Source: Thermotogaceae bacterium (lineage in GTDB: Bacteria; Thermotogota; Thermotogae; Thermotogales; Thermotogaceae). Taken from it: a stretch of 6,579 nt of DNA. The translations under genes and the position numbers were made by a program. Below the pieces are notes generated by a model. That model did no database searches and was not told the DNA's origin. It saw only the letters and a program-made list of their open reading frames with translations. Of the stretch, positions 1-5,601 are shown piece after piece. The DNA is taken from contig JALVXE010000119.1 of assembly GCA_027038385.1 (NCBI GenBank), forward strand, positions 576 through 7,154, read 5' to 3'. Position 1 is the first letter of the stretch; every line of letters begins with the position of its first letter.

Positions 1-2072
1 GTGTGTATGTGCTCGGAAACGGCCCATGCTATCGAGATCCCGTCGAACGTGCTCGTTCCCCTTCCGATTTCGTCAAGGAGTATGAGGGAATTTTTCGTGG
101 CTCGCGATAGTATGAGCGAGACTTCGCTCATCTCGACCATGAACGTGCTCTTCCCACTTGAAATGTCATCCCTCGCCCCCATCCTCGTGAACACCCTGTC
201 GAATATCGGAAGCTTTGCGTAGGATGCGGGCACAAAGGAACCCATCTGAGCCATTACGGCTATGAGTCCTATCTGTCTTATGTAAGTCGATTTTCCAGAC
301 ATGTTCGGTCCTGTTAATATTATGAACCGAGAATTTTCGTCCATATAAACGTCGTTCGGTGTGAATTCTCTAGTGAACCTCTCGACTACCGGATGCCTTC
401 CCTTCTCGATGATCAGCTCATCTTGGGAGAATTCTGGCCTTGTGTATCCATAGAGCGAAGCATCATAAGCGAGCGTTGAGTAAAGGTCTATCTCAGCGAG
501 AGACTGAGCGATATCTTCGATGTCTTTTAAATTCTCTTTTACCCTTTTCAGGACTCCTTCGTAAAGAGCTTTCTCTATCTCCTCTATTCTTTCCTTGGCT
601 GAGAGAACTTTCTCTTCAAACTCTTTGAGTTCTGGCGTTATGTACCTCTCCGAATTCACAAGTGTTTGCTTTCTCTCGTAGTAATCCGGCACTTTTCTTG
701 AGTTCGCTTTTGAGACTTCTATGTAATATCCAAATACTTGATTGTATCCAACCTTTAGGTTTTGTATTCCCGTTCTCTTTCTTTCCATCTTCTCAAACTG
801 CGCGAGCCTGTCTTCAGAATGAAACAGCAGTTCTCTGTAATCGTCTAGTTCCTTGGAAAAACCGTCCTTTATGACCTTTCCATCTCCGACGGTGGAGGAC
901 GGCTCATCGTATATCGCCCTGTCTAAATATTCCACGAGGTCTGGAAGCTCTTTCAAAGACAAGTGCGATAGCTTTTCATTTGTCGACAGAACCTCGTTTA
1001 TCTCGAAGACTATTTTGAGGCTTTCTCTAAGTGAAACCAGATCCTTTGGTGAGGATTTCCCGTAGGAGAGACGTGATACTATCCTTTCAAGGTCGTGGAC
1101 TCCCCTTAGGTACTCCCTTATCTCGTTGAGTGAGAGGGGATCTTCCAAGAAATTCTGAACCAGGTCGAGTCTCTTCTCGATACCTTTTCTATCTTTGAGC
1201 GGCTGGAGCATCCATTTCTTCAAAAGGCGTGACCCCATGGAAGTCTTGCAGTTATTCATTATGTCGTACAGGTTCTTTCCCTTCTCCCCCGGTATCAGTG
1301 ATAAGTTCTCAACGGTGGCTGAATCTAGTACGAGCCATTCTTCTTCTCTTATCACTCTCGGCATTCTCAAGTTCAGGTTTTTGGTGACGAGTGTGTATTT
1401 GAGGTATCTTATCAGTGCGACAAGTGCTTTTTTCCCTTCACCTAACTCTAGATGATCCAGGCTCTCCACTCCGAACGTTGACTTGAATTCTTCCGTCATT
1501 CCATCTTCCGAGTAGTACCAGTCGTCCAGGGGATCTGTGAACACGTTCAGCCTTTCCCTCACCATCTCGGTGATGCTTTGAGGACATATAACCTGGGAAA
1601 CTCCCAGAGACGATGCTGAGTCAAAGAGTTCGTCAAGCGACGAGTAAAACCTAACGAATACTTCCCCAGTTGAGATATCTGCGTAAACTGCTATGTTTTT
1701 CCATATAGAGACCAGGTAATTGTTTGACTGTGAGAGCAGCTCGTCTTCAAGAAGCGTCCCAGGTGTTACCACCCTGATCACTTCTCTTTTAACGAGTCCT
1801 TTTGCCGTCTTTGGATCTTCCACCTGCTCGCATATAGCTACTTTGTATCCGGCGTCGACCAATCTTTTTAAATAAGATTCAAGAGCGTGATATGGTATCC
1901 CAGCCATCGGAGCGCTTTGGCGTTTTGTGAGGACTATGTTAAGAACCTCCGATACCGTCTTCGCATCGTCGAAGAACGCCTCGTAGAAGTCTCCGAGGCG
2001 AAATAGAAGGATCGAGTCTCTGTATTTTCTCTTTATCTCCATGTATTGTCTCATCATAGGTGTCATTTTCAC
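1..2072 (-). CDS. mutS: DNA mismatch repair protein MutS (3' end cut by window edge)
   Basis: MutS recognises mismatched or unpaired bases and, with ATP, starts methyl-independent or MutL-directed repair in the cytoplasm. About 690 codons are visible with no frame break; the family is usually about 800-860 residues, so the C-terminal dimerisation end is missing. The N-terminus reads VKMTPMMRQYMEIK and carries the mismatch-reading Phe-X-Glu motif in GDFYEAF (F29, E31). The ATPase domain has Walker A GPNMSGKST from residue 588 (about 285-311) and Walker B LILLDEIGRGTST with D667/E668 (about 69-74). The sequence then continues FDGISIAWAVSEHIH to the edge. The GTG start at 2072 is preferred over the ATG at 2066 because GAGGAGG lies 8 nt upstream of it. 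The gene is divergent from mcmA. The identity is certain, and the overall sequence resembles Thermotoga MutS as recalled, which is the main taxonomic hint. Confidence 0.97.
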   Translation of the reverse strand, partial: MKMTPMMRQYMEIKRKYRDSILLFRLGDFYEAFFDDAKTVSEVLNIVLTKRQSAPMAGIPYHALESYLKRLVDAGYKVAICEQVEDPKTAKGLVKREVIRVVTPGTLLEDELLSQSNNYLVSIWKNIAVYADISTGEVFVRFYSSLDELFDSASSLGVSQVICPQSITEMVRERLNVFTDPLDDWYYSEDGMTEEFKSTFGVESLDHLELGEGKKALVALIRYLKYTLVTKNLNLRMPRVIREEEWLVLDSATVENLSLIPGEKGKNLYDIMNNCKTSMGSRLLKKWMLQPLKDRKGIEKRLDLVQNFLEDPLSLNEIREYLRGVHDLERIVSRLSYGKSSPKDLVSLRESLKIVFEINEVLSTNEKLSHLSLKELPDLVEYLDRAIYDEPSSTVGDGKVIKDGFSKELDDYRELLFHSEDRLAQFEKMERKRTGIQNLKVGYNQVFGYYIEVSKANSRKVPDYYERKQTLVNSERYITPELKEFEEKVLSAKERIEEIEKALYEGVLKRVKENLKDIEDIAQSLAEIDLYSTLAYDASLYGYTRPEFSQDELIIEKGRHPVVERFTREFTPNDVYMDENSRFIILTGPNMSGKSTYIRQIGLIAVMAQMGSFVPASYAKLPIFDRVFTRMGARDDISSGKSTFMVEMSEVSLILSRATKNSLILLDEIGRGTSTFDGISIAWAVSEHIH

Positions 2073-2080
2073 GGGGAATT

Positions 2081-2087
2081 CCTCCTC
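2081..2087 (-). promoter_or_regulatory. Shine-Dalgarno of mutS
   Basis: On the minus strand this reads GAGGAGG, 8 nt before the GTG start at 2072 and 14 nt before the next in-frame ATG at 2066. The spacing selects GTG as the start. Confidence 0.8.
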
Positions 2088-2117
2088 GAGATCTTTGCGG
2101 CGTTTCTTCACCTTTGA

Positions 2118-2126
2118 TGATATTAT
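2118..2126 (+). promoter_or_regulatory. Candidate extended -10 element for the mcmA operon
   Basis: The plus strand reads TGATATTAT: a TG dinucleotide one base before TATTAT, the extended -10 pattern that can work with a poor -35. Transcription would begin near 2133, about 30 nt before the mcmA start. No good -35 box was found. It shares its bases with the -10 candidate of the divergent mutS gene. Confidence 0.45.
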
Positions 2127-2127
2127 A
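2122..2127 (-). promoter_or_regulatory. Candidate -10 element for mutS
   Basis: The minus strand has a perfect TATAAT hexamer, which would place the transcript start near 2115 and give a leader of about 43 nt. No convincing TTGACA-like -35 lies 16-18 bp upstream, where the sequence is near CTCGAA. This is a prediction from position and consensus. It overlaps the opposing -10 candidate of mcmA. Confidence 0.5.
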
Positions 2128-2147
2128 CCGTTGAAGAGAAGGTTTTC

Positions 2148-2157
2148 GAGGAGGGGG
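2148..2157 (+). promoter_or_regulatory. Shine-Dalgarno of mcmA
   Basis: GAGGAGGGGG ends 5 nt before the ATG at 2163. It is a strong ribosome binding site that supports the annotated start. Together with TC immediately before it, it mirrors the mutS site (TCGAGGAGG in both). Confidence 0.75.
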
Positions 2158-2162
2158 ATCCG

Positions 2163-3845
2163 ATGTTCAAAGACGATGAGATCAAAAGAATCGAGGAAGG
2201 TTTGAAAGAGTGGGAAGAGAATGTCGTAAACAAGGCGATCTCACGCTTTCCAGAGAGAAAGGAAAAGTTCGAATCCACCTCTGGTTATGAGATCAAAAGA
2301 CTTTACACACCGCTCGATATAAAAGATATGGACTACGAGAAAGATCTCGGGTTTCCGGGAAGATATCCTTTCACACGTGGCGTTCAGCCAACGATGTACA
2401 GAGCAAGATTTTGGACTATGAGGCAGTACGCCGGTTTTGGAACGGCTGAGGAGTCAAACAGGAGATACAAATACCTCCTGTCTCAAGGTCAGACTGGCTT
2501 GTCGGTTGCCTTCGACCTCCCGACTCAGATCGGTTACGACTCGGATCATCCGATGGCGGAAGGAGAAGTAGGAAGGGTGGGAGTTGCGATAGACTCTCTG
2601 GAAGATATGGAGGTTCTCTTTGACGGCATACCCTTGGATCAGGTTAGCACTTCGATGACTATAAACTCGACCGCGGCGATATTACTCGCAATGTACATAG
2701 TCGTTGCGGAAAAGCAAGGCGTTTCCATGGAGAAATTAAGAGGCACGATACAGAACGATATACTCAAGGAATACATAGCGAGGGGAACATACATATTCCC
2801 ACCCCAACCTTCCATGAGGATAATAACTGACATAATAGGTTTCTGCGCCAAAAACCTTCCAAAGTGGAATCCGATAAGTATAAGTGGATACCACATAAGG
2901 GAAGCCGGATCAACGGCCGTTCAGGAAGTTGCTTTCACGTTGGCGGACGCGATAGCTTATGTGGAAGCCGCTATAAAGGCAGGGCTCGATCCGAACGTGT
3001 TTGGAAAAAGGTTATCCTTCTTCTTTGCGGCGCACAACGATTTCTTGGAAGAGATAGCCAAGTTCAGAGCAGCGAGAAGGTTGTGGGCCAGGATAATGAA
3101 AGAACGTTTCGGTGTTACGGATGAAAGCGCTATGAGGTTGAGATTCCACACGCAGACTGGTGGGTCGACACTGACCGCTCAGCAGCCGATGAACAACATC
3201 GTGCGTGTAGCAATACAGGCGCTCGCTGCTGTTCTCGGCGGGACGCAGTCACTTCACACCAACTCTTACGATGAGGCGCTCGCTCTCCCAACTGAGGAAT
3301 CCGTCAGGATAGCTTTGAGAACCCAGCAGATAATAGCCTACGAATCTGGGGTTGGAGATACCGTAGACCCACTTGCGGGTTCCTATGCTATAGAAGCGAT
3401 GACGAACGAGATAGAGAAGGGGGCAATGGAATACATAGAAAAAATCGATGCTTTGGGCGGAATGGTGAAGGCGATAGAGAGCGGATACGTTCAGAGGGAG
3501 ATAAACGAGAGTGCTTACAGATATCAGTTGGCTGTTGAAAACGGTGAAAGGGTGATCGTTGGTGTGAACAAGTTCCAGATAGAAGAAGATATACCGATAG
3601 ATAACATCCTGAAAGTAGATCCTGAGGACGAGGAGAGGCAGAAAGCAAGGCTCAGAAAGCTCAAGGAGAGAAGAGATAGCGAGAAGGTGAAGAAAGCTCT
3701 TGAGAGGGTGAAAAAAGCGGCTGAGAGTGAAGAGAACCTCATGCCACCTATAATAGACGCGGTCAGGGTGTACGCAACGGTTGGTGAGATATCCGATGCC
3801 CTCAGGGAAGTATTCGGCGAGTACACGGAGGCTCCGATAATATAA
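2163..3845 (+). CDS. mcmA: Methylmalonyl-CoA mutase, large (catalytic) subunit without B12-binding domain
   Basis: This enzyme catalyses the adenosylcobalamin-dependent interconversion of (R)-methylmalonyl-CoA and succinyl-CoA, linking propionate and succinate metabolism in the cytoplasm. The 560 residues form the TIM-barrel acyl-CoA mutase domain, typical of the separate large subunit in archaea and some bacteria (COG1884-like). Visible landmarks are FPGRYPFTRGVQPTMYRARF, RQYAGFGTAEESN, GLSVAFDLPTQIGYDSD, TIQNDILKEYIARGTYIFPP, SISGYHIREAG and GGTQSLHTNSYDEALALPTE. Residues that in the Propionibacterium enzyme contact substrate are kept at the same numbers: R82, R87, Y89, Q197, R207 and H244. 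Y89 with R207 argues for methylmalonyl-CoA, because isobutyryl-CoA mutases replace them with Phe and Gln. A charged, probably helical stretch (about 490-535) precedes the conserved end. No DXHXXG cobalamin motif is present, so a small subunit encoded elsewhere is needed. It is the first gene of the apparent operon. Confidence 0.95.
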   Translation: MFKDDEIKRIEEGLKEWEENVVNKAISRFPERKEKFESTSGYEIKRLYTPLDIKDMDYEKDLGFPGRYPFTRGVQPTMYRARFWTMRQYAGFGTAEESNRRYKYLLSQGQTGLSVAFDLPTQIGYDSDHPMAEGEVGRVGVAIDSLEDMEVLFDGIPLDQVSTSMTINSTAAILLAMYIVVAEKQGVSMEKLRGTIQNDILKEYIARGTYIFPPQPSMRIITDIIGFCAKNLPKWNPISISGYHIREAGSTAVQEVAFTLADAIAYVEAAIKAGLDPNVFGKRLSFFFAAHNDFLEEIAKFRAARRLWARIMKERFGVTDESAMRLRFHTQTGGSTLTAQQPMNNIVRVAIQALAAVLGGTQSLHTNSYDEALALPTEESVRIALRTQQIIAYESGVGDTVDPLAGSYAIEAMTNEIEKGAMEYIEKIDALGGMVKAIESGYVQREINESAYRYQLAVENGERVIVGVNKFQIEEDIPIDNILKVDPEDEERQKARLRKLKERRDSEKVKKALERVKKAAESEENLMPPIIDAVRVYATVGEISDALREVFGEYTEAPII

Positions 3846-3847
3846 AC

Positions 3848-3855
3848 AAGGTGAT
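3848..3855 (+). promoter_or_regulatory. Probable Shine-Dalgarno of the sigma-factor gene
   Basis: AAGGTGAT resembles the anti-Shine-Dalgarno complement AAGGAGGTGAT. It is properly spaced for the GTG at 3860 but too close to, or overlapping, the possible in-frame starts at 3851 (GTG) and 3854 (ATG). Confidence 0.45.
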
Positions 3856-3859
3856 GGGA

Positions 3860-4477
3860 GTGAACAAAAGCAGCCAAGACAAGGTCAAAAAGTTTGATGA
3901 GGAGAGATTCATCAAGGCCCTCAAGAATGGAGAAGAATGGGCTTACGAGAGGCTTTACTACGAGTATGCCCCGAGGATAGGTGGAATAGCGAAGAGCTTC
4001 TTGGGGCATGATGATGTTGACGATGTAGTTCAAGAAGTGATGATGAGGATATACAAAGGGATAAAGAAGTTCAGAGGTGATTCGAAGCTCTCGACTTGGG
4101 TGCACAGGATAGCGGTGAACGTTTGTAAAGATATTTTGGAGAAGAAGAAAAAGAGGAAGGAAATACTGACGAGCTTTCCAGAAGACGATGAAGACAGCGG
4201 AGAATACATGCACCATCCGGTATCGGACATCAACGTCATAGACGAAGCCATGGAGGAGATAAATTATGAGAGGATTCTTGAAAAACTGAACACTCTTTCT
4301 GAGGAAAACAGGCTTCTCATAAAACTTAGGGATATAGATGGACTCAGCTATGAGGAGATAGCGAGGATAATGAACAAGCCCGTTGGAACTGTGAAGAGCA
4401 GGTTGCACTACGCTAGGAAGAAGCTCAGAGAGCTCCTTGAAGGGGGTAAGAAGAATGTGGAACGAAAGAATAAATGA
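3860..4477 (+). CDS. ECF-family RNA polymerase sigma factor (sigma-70 group 4)
   Basis: This alternative sigma factor would direct RNA polymerase to a small set of promoters, normally when released from an anti-sigma factor. The 205-residue product has only the two ECF domains. Sigma-2 lies at about residues 30-100 and includes DDVDDVVQEVMMRIYKGI and the promoter-melting stretch STWVHRIAVNVCKD. After an acidic linker (about 104-135), sigma-4 lies at about 143-193 with the helix-turn-helix LSYEEIARIMNKPVGTVKSR. The start is uncertain: GTG 3860 has the best ribosome site, while in-frame GTG 3851 or ATG 3854 would add three or two residues. It begins 14 bp after mcmA and overlaps the next gene by 23 bp. 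Overlap with a small membrane-protein gene is typical of sigma/anti-sigma pairs. The family assignment is clear (COG1595-like); the regulon is unknown. No recognisable ECF-type promoter was found in front of the operon, so autoregulation cannot be claimed. Confidence 0.94.
   Translation: MNKSSQDKVKKFDEERFIKALKNGEEWAYERLYYEYAPRIGGIAKSFLGHDDVDDVVQEVMMRIYKGIKKFRGDSKLSTWVHRIAVNVCKDILEKKKKRKEILTSFPEDDEDSGEYMHHPVSDINVIDEAMEEINYERILEKLNTLSEENRLLIKLRDIDGLSYEEIARIMNKPVGTVKSRLHYARKKLRELLEGGKKNVERKNK
4441..4447 (+). promoter_or_regulatory. Shine-Dalgarno of the anti-sigma candidate gene
   Basis: AGGGGGT lies 7 nt before ATG 4455, inside the sigma-factor coding sequence. It selects this ATG over the in-frame TTG at 4437, which would add six residues and has no ribosome site. 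Confidence 0.6.
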
Positions 4478-4844
4478 ATTTTTGGATGGAGAGAGGAGTA
4501 TAAAAGAAGCCACGGATGAAGAGAGAAGCGAGATATACATATACAGAAAGATCATATCCATATACGCGGCGAAAATGGATTACGTCCCCTCCGAAGAGGG
4601 CAAGAACGAGTTCTTGAGGAAGATAAGGAACAGGAAAAAGGCAAAGTGGGTCTGGTGGGGGGTTGCCGCTGCGGCCGTGTTTTTAGCGGTTTTCATACCT
4701 TTATACGTTGTTCCAACGATCAGAGAAAGGAATCTTATGGCTATGGAACCACAGAAGCGACTTGAGGTTAGTATGGAGAAGGTGAAGATCAAAGACATAA
4801 ACGTCGATTTTGACACGGTTAGAACTGTGATGGACGGATTCTGA
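4455..4844 (+). CDS. Putative membrane anti-sigma factor, single-pass, without zinc-binding motif
   Basis: The 129-residue product has an N-terminal cytoplasmic part (1-64) beginning MWNERINEFLDGER. The INxxLDGE pattern is common at the start of anti-sigma factors. One hydrophobic membrane segment follows (about 65-86, WVWWGVAAAAVFLAVFIPLY), then a tail of about 43 residues. The basic cluster RKIRNRKKAK just before the membrane segment predicts N-inside topology, leaving the tail in the periplasm. There is no Cys and no His anywhere, so the HXXXCXXC zinc motif of ZAS-type anti-sigma factors is absent. The gene overlaps the ECF sigma gene by 23 bp and ends inside the ribosome site of the next gene. 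I infer that it holds the sigma factor at the membrane, mainly from position, topology and the LDGE start. I do not recognise a specific family, and the fold could differ. Confidence 0.72.
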   Translation: MWNERINEFLDGERSIKEATDEERSEIYIYRKIISIYAAKMDYVPSEEGKNEFLRKIRNRKKAKWVWWGVAAAAVFLAVFIPLYVVPTIRERNLMAMEPQKRLEVSMEKVKIKDINVDFDTVRTVMDGF

Positions 4845-4850
4845 GGTGGT
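4843..4850 (+). promoter_or_regulatory. Shine-Dalgarno of the exported-protein gene
   Basis: GAGGTGGT overlaps the TGA stop of the preceding gene (4842-4844) and lies 4 nt before ATG 4855. It favours this ATG over GTG 4846, which sits inside the ribosome site. The arrangement suggests that translation is coupled to the anti-sigma candidate. Confidence 0.65.
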
Positions 4851-4854
4851 CTAT

Positions 4855-5601
4855 ATGAAAAAAACCTTGGTATTCATCTTGACCTTGACCACCGTACTTG
4901 GCATAACCGCCAAAGATATCGTGAAGATTTGGAAAAGTTCCAGTTATGTAGCATACAGATTCTTCGTGGAGGAGTCTGATTCGCCGAAGATAAGGTACGA
5001 GAAGGTGTACAAGAAGGGCGGTGACAAGCTTGTCTTGGTACTAAATCCTAAGAAACTCGTATGGGTTAGGATGGATGGAAACTGCTGGATGGGGAACAAA
5101 GTCCTCTACATCGTACCATCTGGGATAAAGGATCTCGAGGATGTGGCATTGGAAGCGCTTGAAGAATCTACAAACGCTACGATAGTTCAAGGCGAAGGTT
5201 GGTATATGTTGGAATATACGACGAAGAAAGGGTATTTCAAAGTTGACATAGACGAGAGTGGGATTCCAATGGACATATACAGAAAGATAGATGGGATAGT
5301 CATGAGAATGGATGTTCAACCAACTATGGAAGATGTTAAGGATTTCAGAAAACTTTTGAATGGTAGGGAGCTCTCTGATAAGTTGGCGTTTCCGGAGGAG
5401 CTCGGAAACATATTCAGGATTTTCGATTGGTTCAGCATGAAGGAAAAAGGGGACAAGATAGAAATAAAGGGAATAATAGATGAAAAATGGCACAAGGTTG
5501 AGGTTGCTTTCAAGAAGTTCAGGGGATGTGTAAAGTACGGTGTTCTCTGCGTTAAATCCGACCCGGAGGTGCTCAAGTTAATTGAAGGCAGTTCTGATTG
5601 A
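4855..5601 (+). CDS. Exported protein of unknown family, possible RseB/LolA-like sensor partner
   Basis: The 248-residue product starts MKKTLVFILTLTTVLGITA, a short signal peptide with a likely cut after A19 (ITA|KD). It has no lipobox cysteine, so it should be a soluble periplasmic protein. The mature part alternates short beta-like stretches, for example IRYEKVYKKGGDKLVLVL, YMLEYTTKKGYFKVDID and GIPMDIYRKIDGIVMRMDV. This rhythm recalls the open beta-barrel of LolA/RseB-type proteins ('modify, then read residue and slope' strands), but I cannot prove homology by eye. The mature protein has three cysteines, C77, C225 and C232. It lies 10 bp after the anti-sigma candidate, as rseB/mucB follows rseA/mucA in proteobacteria, so a role in tuning the anti-sigma is the working inference. 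A lipid or lipoprotein carrier is an alternative. Confidence 0.7.
   Translation: MKKTLVFILTLTTVLGITAKDIVKIWKSSSYVAYRFFVEESDSPKIRYEKVYKKGGDKLVLVLNPKKLVWVRMDGNCWMGNKVLYIVPSGIKDLEDVALEALEESTNATIVQGEGWYMLEYTTKKGYFKVDIDESGIPMDIYRKIDGIVMRMDVQPTMEDVKDFRKLLNGRELSDKLAFPEELGNIFRIFDWFSMKEKGDKIEIKGIIDEKWHKVEVAFKKFRGCVKYGVLCVKSDPEVLKLIEGSSD
5565..5571 (+). promoter_or_regulatory. Shine-Dalgarno of the radical SAM gene
   Basis: GGAGGTG lies inside the end of the preceding coding sequence, 10 nt before TTG 5582. The spacing is a little long. The frame has a TAA at 5579, so TTG 5582 is the most upstream start possible. Confidence 0.55.

Larger units (their letters stand above)
2081..2154. repeat. 9-bp inverted repeat flanking the divergent promoter region
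   Basis: CCTCCTCGA (2081-2089) and TCGAGGAGG (2146-2154) are perfect inverted copies centred near 2117.5. Each arm contains the ribosome binding site of the gene it faces (mutS to the left, mcmA to the right), which is enough to explain the symmetry. An operator role is possible but unsupported. Confidence 0.55.

Noticed and set aside
1..1455. Several plus-strand open frames of 62-86 codons
   Set aside because: All lie antisense to the continuous mutS frame with its conserved motifs, and none shows a domain of its own.
3846..3859. Terminator or promoter between mcmA and the sigma factor gene
   Set aside because: The gap is only 14 bp (5 bp with the upstream start), without a stem-loop or -10 element. 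It holds just the ribosome site.
3524..4561. Long minus-strand open frame (345 codons) opposite the end of mcmA, the sigma factor and the anti-sigma candidate
   Set aside because: It runs against three well-supported genes, its product is a Leu/Ser/Phe-rich low-quality translation, and it has no recognisable domain. It is a shadow of the purine-rich coding strand.
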